Origin: Isoetes taiwanensis
Taxonomy: Eukaryota > Streptophyta > Lycopodiopsida > Isoetales > Isoetaceae
Assembly: GCA_021234155.1 (NCBI GenBank)
Contig: JAJEKV010000066.1
Location: forward strand, 4,983,063-5,047,062
Direction: 5' to 3'
Length of the DNA stretch: 64,000 nucleotides
A program made the position numbers and the translations under genes. This document shows positions 46,477 through 59,709 of this stretch, one piece after another (positions within the stretch are counted from its first letter, which is position 1; every line of letters starts with the position of its first letter). The notes beneath the pieces were generated by a model that did not search any database, was not told the DNA's origin, and was given only the letters and a program-made list of their open reading frames with translations.

Positions 46477-49400
46477 TTTTAATGTGTACTATCTCTCAGG
46501 CTGGAGCTCGATGCTGTAGATCTATCTATCTATGCTGTAAGTGAACGACAAATTCCGGGAACCCTGTAGCCAACCTGTTGGAATGAAGAATTTCCGATAT
46601 TAAAAAAAAAAAAAATCTCAGGAAGTTTTTCGGTAAAAAACCATGGAATTCTTCATTTTTTCCGGCTGAAAACTAGTTTTTTGCTTAATGCTCTCTGCTA
46701 GCTTAAATTATATAGGAAGTTTACCTTTTTCTGTACAGAGTTTGTCGCTCACTAGGATCTTTTATGTTGGAGCTCAACACTTTGTGTAGCTATGTCCATC
46801 TATCTATTTATTTGTCTATTTATCTACCTTCCTTTGCTATACACTATCTTTCATGTTGTTATTGATCAAGTTCAAACATTGAATGCACCTCATGGACGAC
46901 TATGGCCCACAACTTTTTTGAGAACCTTTGATTTCTTGACATAGGGTCTAGCCGACAAATGTCGGTTGTTAAGTCTTGTCATGTTCTAGTAGCATCCCCA
47001 ATAGAGGTCATCCACAACCCTGTACTCACACCTTAACCCTTTTCACAATCGATCCTGCCGCCAAAGAATACATCTGTAGTAGGCCCCTTCGAATGTGAAG
47101 TTTCAATGCATGTCTGTCACTTTGTTGATTTTTATATTGAACAGACGTCAAACTTTGTTGACTAACCATCATGCTGCATTCTTGCCTCCAAATGTGGATA
47201 TTGCATAGGAATGGTTCAAGTTCCGGGATCTAATATCTTCTTCATAAAAGCAAATCAACAAAGCAAATCAACAAAAAAGTGCAACGAATTTTGTTTTTGA
47301 TACCAACATGTGTCAATTGAAGGACCATAACCGAAATTTGGATGCATCCTCGAAGACCCTTCTAGAATAACATTATCATAAATGCAAACATATGGATCAT
47401 GTAGTCAATCTTGTCATAGTCATGTTTCAGATTTCACATGGTTTGCATACTATATGTCTAGAAGGGCATTTAACTTTGGTGGCTACCATTTATGTTGGAT
47501 GGTTAGATACTTACACAGTGTCTCTTCTGAGAATTTTCTTAAGTCAATTGTAGGCAAGCATGAGCTAAATGTTGTGAAAGATGTAGTACAATCATGGAAA
47601 TACTAAAGACCACCGTTCAGTTCATAAATGCAAGAGAACAGACTTTTAGGATTTTGGATTTGAAGAAAAAGAAAAAAAAAATTAAAACCTCAAATATCTA
47701 GCATAATAACAGGGGTTACTTTTATATTTTTATACGCTTTTTCATATGGTTTTTCTATGATTTTGTTGCTGTATTCGTGCAGGTGTACTAAATAGTATTT
47801 TTGGAGTGCACTTTTTCTATGCCGGAACTAGCTATAGATTGACATAATAATTTGTGGAGCAAAATTACTTACAAACAAGACCACTTAGCCATGTTGTTGT
47901 ATAGCTTACATGGCACTCCTTACCTCACCACTTTCATGCTAACATGCGCAATGGTTGGAGCAGGTTACCTAGTCTACATTTCCTAGATTATTGTCATGTA
48001 TGCTTGGATGTTACAAAGCAGTCATATGGCGATTGCTACTTAATTGTAAGTTGATATTTGGCCGAGACCTTTCTGGTGGTTCTTCTAAATTCTGAATTTT
48101 TTACTATAAATTATATACAGTCGTTGTCTATTAGATCGTACTAAAAATATTTTGATATTATCTGATAATTTAAAATAAGGTCTGATTTTAACACTCTTTT
48201 CTTTATATATTTGACTTTTACAATCTTTTCTTTAAATTTTTACATAATGATTGTTGACGAAGGAATTTCAACATTATTGTATCCTAGAATTACAGAATAT
48301 TATGATGTTTTAAATCTATAGTTTGTGTTTTTGTGGCCTAGATAACACCTGGATGGATATGTGTGTTTGCCATTTTTGCCTTGAACCAACTCCATAACTG
48401 TAAACGTTTTCGCATAAGGGCATGTGGTTCTCAGTTTGGTAGTGACCGGCATTAGACAAGAGCAGCAAACTGGTGAATCACGAACCCAATAGCTTACCCT
48501 TGAAATATCATTGTTGCGGAGTCATTTTCAGCTCACGGCTACGGCAATCTTTAAAGCAGATCTAATTTAGGTTACTATTCACGAGTTCGGATCCATCTAT
48601 GGCTATGGCAACCTGTCATCTATGGCTATGTACAAGTGCCGAAACAAAAAGGATGGCTATGGCAGAATAGATTTTACCTGTTGTAGAATATTACTGGAAT
48701 AAGAATGAGGACTTTTTCCACATGATTAGCATTAGACGAACTCGTCTTTCAAATTTCAAAATCATAGGCTCCCTCAATCATAAATGAGTATAAGCAAAAC
48801 AAAGTGCATCGAGGCTCCAACATAGAGTCTGAGCTGTAGGATCGACGGATCTGACGACTGTGATAGCTCAGGGTGCACCTCGTTTAGAATATGTCCATGT
48901 TTCATTAAAACACTTACAATAGTTGCAATGCTTATGATGCATTTGATTGAGAATGGTAATATAGGTTTTGCTATTGAAATAATATTTTCAATGAGTCTGT
49001 CATATATGTAAATACATTGTCAAAGAAGACTGCCATACATTTGTGTAAGGGGTGGCTTCTTTGATTATATATGGAAGAGACACAAATCATTTATGTTTTC
49101 CTAGAATTACGCATATTTTTCAAGGATCTTAGTATCCCTTAGATCCAAACACAGCAAACAAGTTCGTGCTATGGCCAATAAAAAGGTTAGGTTAATAGTT
49201 ATTGAACACTTTCTTTGTTTGGTTGTGATGTAGGTACTGTGACGAGCCTGTCGAGCTGACCCTCCTGGCAACTCGGGACCTTGTCAAAACTTGCAAAAAG
49301 ACTAGGCCTAGGTTGGTATAAACTTTACGAAAATAATAGTATTGGTGAAGAATTGAATCTTCCTTTGCAGTTAAAATCTGAACTATTCTTATGAATTCAA

Positions 49401-51899
49401 CATAAATCTAGAGGAATTATAATAATCACAATACAAGTACAATATAATGTAGCAACTCAGCCCAAAATCTTCTAGCTCAACCATGCTCTCCAGCTTCATT
49501 GTCTCCATTAGCTTGGCCACTGCTTGCTAATTCTTTGCACATGCACTCAAGGCGGTTATTTCTCGTGACTAAGTGCCCGGAGGGTACAACTATCATATAG
49601 GGGGTACCTCATGTGCGTGCAAGGTGTCGCCGAAAACCCCCTTGTATACGCCTTAAAAATCTTTCAAAAACCCCCATTTCAGCCACATATGGAACTAGAG
49701 TCACCTAAAAAAAGCCCCTAGGTAAGAGTATATGTATGGTTCAAGCCCAAAATAAACGCTTTTAGGTCACTCATCTAAATTGTACTGTTGTAACTATGTG
49801 AACCGCCCTTGACTAAGTGGGGGTCACTGGCTGCCACTGCATGCATGGAATCATCTTGGAAATCTCGGATAACAAGGACATAAGCACAAGCAAAGACCCC
49901 AGATCCTATGTGAGTACAGTGCTAGGCAATGATAACATGATCAAATAAAATACAACAGATGAGTATCAGAAGGAAAGAACATAGCCAAGATAACAAACCA
50001 TTGTAAACACAGCTCCGGGACAATGGGAAGCTCAGTCAGCCTATGTGCAGGCAGGCCCTGTTAGCAGAAACATGCCTAGCCAGCTCACATTCCGAGCCCT
50101 GTAGTGGGAGTGGTGTCGGTTGAACCTCGTATGTGGATACCCTTCCTAGCCCACGTTTGGCATTGGAGGACCTCTTACCATGGAGTCACAGAGGTGATGT
50201 AGCATCTCTGCCAGGAGAACTATGCCTGGTGTCACATAGCACAAGAATACCACAGAGAAACACAGATGAATATGAGCATGCCGGAGCAACCCAGGCCCCC
50301 GAACCTGGAAGCCTGACCCCGGAGGATCCAAGAGACATCAAAATACCAAGGCACAGGTGATGCAATACCAAAGACCAAGACATGTGGTGTTCATTAGATT
50401 ATTTACTACTACATGTGCCTAGATCATACTCTGCCCCTTGATGAAGTTGCCCATACATATTGAAGTAGCTTATTCAATGCTCCTTAAAATAACATCTAAG
50501 TAGGTTCAATACAGTTAGCATTTCCTCAAAACTCAAGCTTACACTAAGGCATTTCCCCCCATAAGGAATGCAATTCTGCATTAGCTTCTGTTAAATCTGT
50601 TAACCATAATAACTTACAATAGTTCTTACATGTAATTCTCTTGCCAATTCATCCAATACCATGTCGGAGTAGCTAAACAAGTGATGAAGACCTAATGACC
50701 CAAATAAGTCGATGCTACATGCTTAGAACCACTACTCTGATGTAGACGTAGGCTAACTCCACATTGTTATTTAAATAAGATCATTTAGCTACGTTTTCAT
50801 TTCTTTAATATCAAAAAGCCACTCTTTAGCTTCTAATAAACATTATGCAACTAATATGAGTATTCAAAAGCCCATTCCAAACTTTATTATCCTTGATGCC
50901 GAGCAACTGCCTATGTACAGCATTTATGCTTGATTGTTCCCTAGTATATGCCCCATCTCCATGAGCCAAAAATATATCTTTTTGCAATCCTTAAAATTGT
51001 TCACATGAATTACAAAATTCCGTAGTTAGACAATTATTCAAACAATGCATATTCTTACAACTTACGATAATTCTGCCTAGCTTTTCATGCCCAATTTCTT
51101 CTGCTGGCTAAGCTCAGATGCAATCCATTTCCATCCAGGATGTTACTTGCCCTTATATTTTCACATGACAATAAATATGACTAAAAGCAACAACTTACTA
51201 AATCAAAGAAAACAAGACAACAAAAGACAAAAGTAAAATAAACATGGATACAGCATTAGCATGGTGCTAGAATTTGGTGTCGATTAGCATAAAGGCATAC
51301 TTATGGCCATTAATTTCGACTCACTTGAGCCTGAATTCATCCCAATTGGGTCCTGGCTTTCTGTTTCAACAAATCCCAGGCAATTCCTGAGGATTCAGAG
51401 GTCCATCTCGGCATGCTGGAAGTTCGTATCTGCCTTCTCGTTCTACTTCAACTCAACTCAAAAGCCTATTATCATGCCAAAATGATCTGCTACATCCTAA
51501 TTTTGGCCTATTCTAGGTCTAACCTATGGTTTTCAAGCAGTTATTATAATCCATATTTGATGGCATTTCTCTGGCCACTGCAAGAGATGTTGCTTGATTC
51601 ATGCCCAAGCTGTAATCTCATGATAAATTCTAATCCAAACTTATATGCCCCGATCATAAACCACATGTAAATCATCAAGCAACCATCATCTCTCATATAT
51701 ATACTAAGATCCATATCTCTGGCAAGCACAAGAGCCCAAATGTAACTCTTAAAACCGCACCTGAAAGAAAACGATTGATGCAGCAGTTGACGTGATCTCC
51801 AAGCTCTGGCCTCCTCGATGTCTCTAAGCTCTTGCATCCTCAAAGCTTTTTCCAGAGAATTCCTTCATGCATGGACCTCTGGACCCTTTGCAATTGCTT
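46477..51899. other. Long gene-free interval
   Basis: AT-rich with scattered short ORFs. It contains repeat R5 and, at about 49590-49660, a block (TACCTCATGTGCGTGCAAGG followed by GAAAACCCC) that recurs inverted inside the CACTA element at about 55800-55870. A GC-richer patch at 50130-50380 has overlapping ORFs on both strands that look like chance. No RNA gene or recognised protein. Confidence 0.5.
47693..47811 (-). repeat. 120-bp interspersed repeat, copy R5
   Basis: The reverse complement starts GTGCACTCCAAAAATACT and ends CCCCTGTTATTATGCTAGA plus TATT. It shares TACTATTTAGTACACCT with R1 and R4. Confidence 0.8.
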
Positions 51900-51927
51900 C
51901 ACAACAAGAAAAAGGTCATTTAGCGGC
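51900..51927 (+). repeat. CACTA terminal inverted repeat, left
   Basis: Begins CACAACAAGA and contains GGTCATTTAGCG. The three bases before it are CTT. Confidence 0.9.
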
Positions 51928-52270
51928 GTTTATATGACGGCGCGGCGACGTCTATGCGACGCCCGACGGCTGACGCCACGACGCGTCGCCGCATTTATCG
52001 CCGCAAGGACACGCCGCGGCGACGCGGCGCGACGCGTTCTGGGCAGACGCCGCAGACGACGTCGCTACAGACGCGATACGTGACGTGACTCAGACGTCAC
52101 ATGCGACGTGACACGTGGAATATACACGTGGAATATCAAAAAAATCCCCGTGCGCCGTAAAATCCACGTGTATACGTCGCATGCGACGTCACGCAAAAAA
52201 ATTATGAAAATCCACGTGTAATTCGAAAAGCCACGTGGCAATAAAAAAGCCACGTGGATACGTCCCCGGG
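51928..52270. repeat. CACTA subterminal repeat region, left
   Basis: Rich in GACGTCGC/GCGACGTC and CACGTGG motifs in both orientations and unusually CpG-dense compared with its surroundings. Such repeats are the transposase binding sites in characterised CACTA elements. The inner edge CCCCGGGGATTTCACC recurs inverted at 55880-55915. Confidence 0.75.
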
Positions 52271-53655
52271 GATTTCACCATTAAAAAACCGTATGATACA
52301 TGTGCGTGATGGTTAGGGTTTTTTTTTAACCCGTCCCGCATACCTGGCCGAAGGAGAATCTGGCCGCACCACCATTTTTTCGTGAGGGTGGTCGGGAAGG
52401 GGAGGTCCGGGCGGGAACTCTTCACCGGTTTGATACGTTAGGGGTTCTTCAAGATCCGGAGGCTTTGAATCATAGGGGTTCTTGTGGTTCATCTACTGCG
52501 TGTCTACTTCAAAACTAGCACAGTAATTTCGATTTAGGGCAAGACTATGTTCCCGCGACTTTGAAATCTCTTTTCATGCTCTATTAATCGCCGGAAAGCT
52601 TGAACATGAACCCAACTGCCGGGAAAAAGTTTGCTTAATCTACTTTGTTTTTGCATATGCATTCAAGATCGATCGAGGCTTTAAGATCTCAAAGGGTTTT
52701 TCCCATACAGGTTATAAACCAAACCCCGACTTCCGGGCTTTGGTCAGGAAGTAGCCGAAGCAGCTCATAATTTCGTTGATGGTGCAGGCCTACCCAAAAA
52801 TAGTCCGGCTGGAGCAACTTCGATTTACTCCGATTGCCTAAGGCATAGATCCAACGCGGTGCCATTTAGGGCGACTCTAAACCTCGTGTTTCAGGGCTAC
52901 ACGGTTTACTAGATCGCACCTTACAAGATAATATGGAACTAGTCAATCCTCTCAAATATTCACCCATTCTATCTTAAGAAGGTGAAGTCTTACGCCTTTA
53001 ACTATTGGTTCTAGGATTTGTCTCTAAATAGATCACGTTTGAATACATGTCTTCAAATAGGACTGGAAATTTTACATTCATACAACATCTTGATTCAATT
53101 TATGGGGCTTTGTGCTTAGATGCATGTTTTTGTGGGCTCTATTTTATCCCTCTTTTGCTTTGGATTTGAAAAGGAAGGCAGTCAGAATAAGCATGACAAA
53201 TTATACCGTTTTCCAAGGCAATGATTTGCTCTCTTGACAATAGAAGTTTCGTTATGCTCCTACCGCTTCTATTCATTTGATGTAAATGATGATATATGGC
53301 TGCCAAAGATATTTAAAATCATTTTATGGCGGGCTCTAAAGCATACGGCATCCGGGTTGCAACTACAACCGATAACACAGACTAATTTGGCTTTATGCCC
53401 GTATATTAGGGCTCGATTTTCTACCTCATTCTTGAGATTGAGTGCACCCTCTTGCATAAAGGGAGCATCGAGATATTTATGGGGCGCATCTTTAACTGTG
53501 TTTTTGGCATTCAAATTTCATTTTATATACCGCCTTAGCAATAAATAACCAGTTAACCCAAACTACATTCCCATCTTGCTTTAATAAAACTCTTAAAAAT
53601 TATATGCTATCTTAAGCTATAGCGAAGAATATGCCCCAGCTTAGAGAAAATTAGA
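52271..53655. other. CACTA interior, no recognised gene
   Basis: Short frames only. 52440-52920 has moderate GC and could be a decayed exon-bearing fragment, but no family is recognised. Confidence 0.4.
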
Positions 53656-54480
53656 ATGTCTCTTGTTTTAGCAACTGCACTTATTAACATGTATGGCAGG
53701 TGCAAGAGCCTTGAAGACACGCACCTTGTGTTCATAAAAATGAAGCATCAAAATCTGGTAGCATGGAATGCCATGATTACTGTATATGCTTTCAATGGGT
53801 ATCATGAAGCAGCCATGTCGATATTTCTGCAAATGCATTCAGAAAATCTGAATCCAGACAAGGTAACTTACTTGAATATTCTTGATGCATGTGCCACTAT
53901 TTCAGCCATAACAGATGGGATTAAAGTTCATTCTTACATTATCAGTGCTAATGCAGTCTTAGATATGGCAGTGGAAAATGCGCTTATTAACATGTATGTA
54001 AAATCTGGCAGGTGAAGAATGCACAAGCAGTATTTGATCAAATGAAGAAACATGATGTGGTGTCATGGACAGCAATGATTATAGCATATGGTCAACATGG
54101 AGATGGCGAGCAAGCGCTCAAAATGTTCCATAGAATGCGGCGTTGGGGAGTTCGACCAAAGAAAATCACATTTGTTGGGGTTCTGTCTGCATCTAGACAT
54201 GCGGGGTTGCTAGACATTGGACACCATTATCTTTTGTCTATTACTGGAAATTACAATTTCTCCTAAACGCTTGATCATTATGGATGTATGGTTGAGTTGT
54301 TTTGTCGTGGAGGGTCTCTAAATGAAGCTGAAGATCTGCTGAACAATGTGCCACTGAATGTGAGTGGTAGGCATGGACAAGCCTGCTTGATGCCTGCAAA
54401 AATTCAAACGAGCAGACCTTGCCACAGGATTTGCCTCTACGCAGAGGTAATAGAAAATGAATGTTATTCATTGGTTTCAT
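53656..54480 (+). pseudogene. PLS-type PPR protein fragment inside the CACTA element
   Basis: The frame 53656-54014 reads LATALINMYGRCKSLEDTHL, NLVAWNAMITVYAFNGYHEA and NPDKVTYLNILDACA, then ENALINMYVKSGR. A one-base loss at 54012 shifts to the frame 54012-54266: KNAQAVFDQMKKHDVVSWTA, MIIAYGQHGDGEQALKMFHR, PKKITFVGVLSA. A TAA at 54264 is followed in the same frame by TLDHYGCMVELFCRGGSLNE and AEDLLNNVPLN, the E-motif region. That is about three P-L-S repeat sets plus the start of the E domain; the N terminus with its organelle targeting peptide is missing. PPR proteins of this class process or edit organelle RNA. The truncated start, two lesions and location inside a transposon suggest capture of a host gene piece. 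The motif order parallels the fragment at 29450-30162. Confidence 0.85.
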
Positions 54481-56192
54481 TATTTCATAACATTATTAAG
54501 GGTATGCAGGCTTTACCATGCAGGTTTGTAATCTGCCTTATGGAAACGAACATTAATTATAACATCCACAGCCAATCCGGCATTCACCATTACCGAAGAG
54601 AACTGGTTGGCTTAACAACGAGCTTGAATGAGTTGATGTTATAAGTGGCACCGTGGGCAAAGCCAACAAATCCATTCTGGTTAAACAAATAAGAGAAATA
54701 AGAGATTTGTATGATGAAATTATCAAGAATTTGTGACATGGAAAGCAATCAAATGCCATTTAAGCGTGAGGCAACGATGACTTATGAAATTAGGTTATTA
54801 TAATTTGACACTTACTGTTGCAAAACTTGTAATGTATAATGGAAAGCTATTATTGGGACATGAAAAATCAATCTTAACCAATGCAATACTCAATAGTTTT
54901 ATGCGGTTCAAAATATTTGTGCTTGTATAGATCCATAGACTGCACTGGAATGCCATCTAAGAGAGGTACATTACTTAAAGCAACAGATTGGAATCATCTT
55001 CATTTTAGGTCTTTCCGTAGAAGTATAAAGCTTGGTCTCATCTGCGCAAGCATATATTGACCTAGATAACGAGAATACATTTTTAGAACACGTCAATGCA
55101 AAGTGAATAAAAAAACATGGCTTGCGATTGTATAAGAATAAGAGTTGCATTCATTGAGGTAACTCGTGCGTAATTCTAGTGCCCCTTTTGTAAATATGCA
55201 GTGGTGCAACCTTAACTGTGCTTTTTTATATCCGTGCCATGCACTACGGGCCATGCAAGATATCTCGGGCTATAAGCTATAACATTTTAAGGATTAAGCT
55301 ATAACATTTTGCATGTTTCCCCCGATGTTTCCATGGTTTCCATATGTTAACAATGCTTCCATATATTAAGGATTATGGGGATTATATTAACATTTTGCAT
55401 GCTTCCATAGTTTCATATTAACAAAGTTTCATATTAACCTTGCTTATTCCTTATTCCATAATCCATTTAGACATTCATTCCTAAACCCATATGCACCATG
55501 TTTCGGCCATGTTTTCAAGCTTGAAGTATCCCCAGTACTTTACCACTAAGGGACACACTAAGGATGCATTAGAGTCTTAACCAACGACACAAGCTTAGAC
55601 CGAGAATGAAGATGAGAGAAATGTCTATTAAACACATTGTGAAATTTTTTTCCTTCTCCACAAACCATTTTTTCTCTGAATAAGGCTACGGCACAAAATC
55701 AAGTACAAGATCGGGTAGGGGTATGTAAAACGTAACATAGTTCGGGCGTATATCTACGGTAGGGGGCAGGGAAATTGGGTTTTCATATTTACGTACGTAG
55801 GGGTTTTCGACCTCCAAAAGTCGTATACGAGGGGTTTTCTGGTGACCCCTTGCACGCACATGAGGTATCCCCATGTGCCTAGGTGAAATCCCCGGGGATA
55901 CGTCGCATGCGACGTGTATGAAAAAAAAATAAAAAAAATAAAAAAATAAAAAAATGTTTGGCTTAGATAATTATTACAATATGATGTACAAGGAGCAAAA
56001 TGGCATTTATATTTTTATATTTATATTTTAAAGTAATCACAAAAGTATTTTTATATTTATATTTTAAAGTAATCACAAAAGTATTTTTATATTTATATTT
56101 TTAAATAATCACAAAAGTGAATTGTATTTATATTTTTAAATAATCACAAAAGACTCGTTAAGGGGAGTATCCACCCTTTTAGCCTAGAGCTA
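54481..56192. other. CACTA interior, noncoding
   Basis: Holds the inverted copy of the 49.6-kb block (about 55720-55870), an inverted piece of the subterminal repeat (55880-55918, CGTCGCATGCGACG) and an A-rich run. It may mark a nested or rearranged transposon end. Confidence 0.5.
56003..56152. repeat. AT-rich tandem repeat, four units of about 36 bp
   Basis: Each unit ends with TAATCACAAAAGT after TTTTATATTTATATTTT. Two units are nearly identical and two are diverged. Confidence 0.85.
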
Positions 56193-56340
56193 ATCTATGT
56201 CAGATTCAGTGAAGTAGTCATCCGATTCGGGGTTGCGATTGGATGGCCCTCCACCATAGTTTGCTAGGATCCCCTCACCTCCGCGCCCCATGTCCTCGTC
56301 TAGGGCTTGATTCATCTCCCCATTGCTTCCTATAAAACCA
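56193..56340 (-). pseudogene. Possible terminal exon of an unrecognised gene in the CACTA element
   Basis: On the minus strand an acceptor-like TTGGTTTTATAG precedes a frame reading GSNGEMNQALDEDMGRGGEG, ILANYGGGPSNRNPESDD, YFTESDID, then TAG. It is acidic and has the look of a real C terminus. It could be the last exon of a decayed transposase or of a captured host gene; nothing in it identifies the family. Confidence 0.3.
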
Positions 56341-57005
56341 AAAGAATATGGCATTAATGTAGTTCATAGAATTATAATAATTTTCCACAACGCACCCCCC
56401 CGATTCCCGTGATGTGGGACAGATCCTCTTCATTATAGCTGTTGATACAGATAAACAGCGACTCACGTTCCGTGGCTATTTTACGTCTACGCTAGTTAGG
56501 GGAAAACCCGTATAGCGTGTCTATGACAATATACTTGAGTATTAGCTAATGACATTTAAAGTTCTTATTAAAATTAATGTGAACTAATATAGCTCTTACA
56601 AATCTATGGTGAAACCCTTTCCGACCGCTGGAGCCCAAATGAGAAGGCTTTCGCTCACTTTTAGTTGCTTTGTTTGGCCCCGAGCTCTATGTTTCGCTCG
56701 GATCCTTTGCACGTTCGAATGCAACTGATTGCAAGGCACACAACATTATCACAAGTTAAAGTGAACGAATGGCAAAAAAAATAAGAAATACCTTTGATAT
56801 CTTCCTTGTGGAGATTAAGTGGTTTAGGGACTTTTGACCAATCGCCTCCAACTTTTCTTAAGTCATCTTGGTTCCTTGACCACTCTTTGCCTTTGACATA
56901 AATCGATAGATCAACGCAATATTAAAATAATAAAAACAAGACTATGACTAGGTCATGTACCTAACAAAAATAATAAGAATGTGGGACTAGGGCTCGAACA
57001 TCCAG

Positions 57006-57440
57006 TCCCCTCCACTCATGGTGGAGCCGACCATGTCTTTGCCCTAGCTACCTCCAAAGCTAAAATCGACAATGAGCGTGAACTAAAGGCCCCAACACCG
57101 GTCCTCTCCACTCAGCGGTGGAGCCGACCATGTCCTTGCCGTAGCCACCTCTACCTAAGAATGAGAAGAAAAGTGGACTTGGACCCGGACATCTGGTCCT
57201 CTCCACGCAAGGTGGAGCCGACCGTGCCCTTGAACAAGCCACTACAATTTTATTTTAAACCTAACAAATAACAAGTCGAAGTCGACTTGAACCCTGTAAG
57301 TGATCCGGAGCCGACAGGTGCCCTTGAACAAGCCACTCCTTAACCTAGCAAAATAAAATTTGATCATAGTGGAAGTGGACTTGAACCGGGGTACACATGG
57401 TCCTCTCCACTCTAGGTGGAGCCGACTCCGTGCCTTGAAC
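57006..57440. repeat. Tandem repeat of about 100-bp units
   Basis: Four to five diverged units built around GGTCCTCTCCACTC, GGTGGAGCCGACC and CCTTGAACAAGCCACT. ORFs crossing it are produced by the repeats. Confidence 0.75.
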
Positions 57441-57539
57441 AAGCGACTCCGTCAATTTTTTTTTACCTATTTAAAGCTATAAAAAAAATGCAAGTGTCAT
57501 AAACTTACCAAATGAAGGTGTGCAGACAAGATCCTGCCG

Positions 57540-58440
57540 GGCCCAAATAAAAAGGACGGTAAACAAAACGCAACAAAAGTTAAAAGAATAAGAACAAAAA
57601 AAGAAGAAGATCTAAAAAAAATAAAAAATTAAAGCGGAAAAAATAGAAAATCAAGAAAAGAAAAAAATAATCGAAGAAGAAGATAAGGGTGGGAGAAACA
57701 AGGAAGGGGGGAAGAAGAAATAAAGGGAAGGGTCGAAGATGGGAAGGGAAAGCACGAAGGAGAGAGGAAGAAATGATGGGGGGAAGAGAAGAATAGAATC
57801 GAAGGGGAAGAAAAAATAGAAGGAGGAAGAAGGTAAGAAGGGAAGAAAAAGAAATATGAAGAGAAAAATAAGAGAAGGAGAGAAGAGAAAAAAAATAAAG
57901 AGAAGAAGAAAGAATCTGAAGAAGGAAGAAGAGAAAGAAAGAATAGAATAGAATCGAAGAAGAGGGGGGAGAAGAATAGAATCGAATAAGAGAAGAGAAT
58001 AAGAGAAGAGAAGAATAGAATAGAATAAGAGAAGAGAAGAATAGAATCGTAGAAGAATAGAATAAGAGAAGAGAAGAATAGAATCAAGGGGAAGAGAAAG
58101 AATAGAAGGAGGAAGAAGGGAAGAAATAAGAGAAGGGAAGAAGGAAGGAAACGAATATGAAGAGAAATGAGAGAAGAAGAGAAGAAATGAGAAGAAATGA
58201 GAGAAGAAGAGAAGAAGGGAAGAAGAAAGAAGAGAAGGAAAGAAGAGAAGAAAAGAAGAGAAATATGAAGAGAAATGAGAGAAGGAGAGAAGAAATGAGA
58301 GAAGAAGAGAAGAAGAGAGAAGAAGAGAAGGAAAGAAGAGAAGGAAAGTAGAGAAGGGAAGAAGAAAGGAAGGGGAAAGAATAGAAGAGAAGAAATGAGA
58401 AGAAATAAGAGGAAGAAAAATGAAGAACACAAAAAACCTA
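57540..58440. repeat. Purine-rich GA/GAA low-complexity tract, 0.9 kb
   Basis: Nearly all A and G on the plus strand (AGAAGAGAAGAA, GAATAGAATAG units). The two long minus-strand frames (273 and 259 aa of Ser/Phe/Leu) are translation of this tract and not genes. Such mirror-repeat purine runs can form triplex DNA. Confidence 0.9.
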
Positions 58441-58592
58441 GGTTAGGCATGCACCTTTCAATCCAAAAAACCTATTCAATCTAAAAAATATGATGTACTA
58501 ACCTTAGAATAGTTGCTTGCAGGTCGATCAGGGTAGTAGCGCCGCAGATCGCCCAAAAGGCTCAAAGAGGAAGCGAAAAGAAAAGGAGCGGG

Positions 58593-58890
58593 AAAGCCCC
58601 AAAACGCAAACCCTTCTAGAACCTGGCAACCCACAGGGTTTATGTTTCGGAGGCCCTCTACTTGTCAGATTCGGCCGGGACCTTGCGCCGTGACTTGACG
58701 TGGAGTGGGGGTGTTGACTTGAGGCGGGGACCCTAAAAATCCCGGTCGCGCTGTCCCAATTTCCCCTCTCCCCAAGGCCTGGGAGGGGACGGGCCAGCCT
58801 CCCCTCCGAAGCAGCGATTCGTCTCGCCAATGGACTCGGGGACGTCGACATTGCCACGGGGACCAAGTTCCGCGGGCCGAAGACCACCCG
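58593..58890. repeat. Direct duplication, copy 1 (about 290 bp)
   Basis: GC-rich block starting CCCCAAAACGCAAACCCTTC, with CCTTGCGCCGTGACTTGA and CCAATGGACTCGGGG. It recurs in the same orientation at 59710-60000. Confidence 0.85.
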
Positions 58891-59709
58891 ACCTCCAAGA
58901 AGCGCCAAAGTAGCTCACTTCCATCACACTCGTAGTCAATTGGCCTAGGATGTGGATGCGGGATATTATCGTGGAGGCGTGAGTGTTTCTTTCTTTTTGC
59001 AAAACCGACCTTGTAACTTGCTCCCCTAGGCTAAGGCTGCCATTAGGGACGATTTGGCGGGGTCGATTTGCCATTCAGGAGCCTCCCGGTGTCCAGGAAT
59101 GACAAAACAACTGCGGTTTATACAAGGCCGACCTCCGGACGCCAGCGGTTTGACAAGTTCTCGGACCGATCGGAATCTTTTGGGCCTTCAGAAGAGGGGC
59201 CCTTGGCCGGAGGATCCAGCGGTCGGATAGGGGGGGAAGGGGCCGAAAGGGTGGTCATTAGTGTGCGGCCCCGGGGGAGCCGCGAAGGAAGGGCCTCGGG
59301 AACTTTTGGATCCCCTCTTGGGGTTCGGACTCTCCTCTCTTGTGAGGATCCCCGCAAGGTCCTCGGGTCTCGTTTGACTTGGGAAGGGTGCCGGCTTCGG
59401 TTGCCACCGCAGCGGGCTGCCCGGGACCGTTCTAATGCTAACCCTTTGACCTAGACCTTCTCAGAAAATTTCGAAAATTGGGCTGTGTGTTGGAGATGAA
59501 TTAGGAATCCAGCTGGCAAAAAATCATAATTTATTTTTGTACAATGCATTAATTGTGAATTTGTGAATGTCTTGCCCTTTGCAAAAGCCCAGACTTCTAC
59601 TTGCCACATTGGGAGGAGGACGGGGCCCAAACTCCGCTCCGTCGTTCCCCTTGCTCCGTATTCTCATTGCCGGCTTCGGCCAGTCCCAGTGCAACAGACC
59701 AAGTCTCGG

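Noticed and set aside
19308-47811. Repeats R1-R5 considered as a CRISPR-like or SINE array
   Set aside because: They are kilobases apart in both orientations in a plant genome; not an array, and no tRNA-like head for a SINE.
50133-50383. Overlapping ORFs of 61-75 aa on both strands
   Set aside because: Low-information composition, no recognised motif, no conserved partner.
57629-58450. Two minus-strand ORFs of 273 and 259 aa, Ser/Phe/Leu-rich
   Set aside because: They are translations of a GA-rich low-complexity tract in two frames; no gene features.
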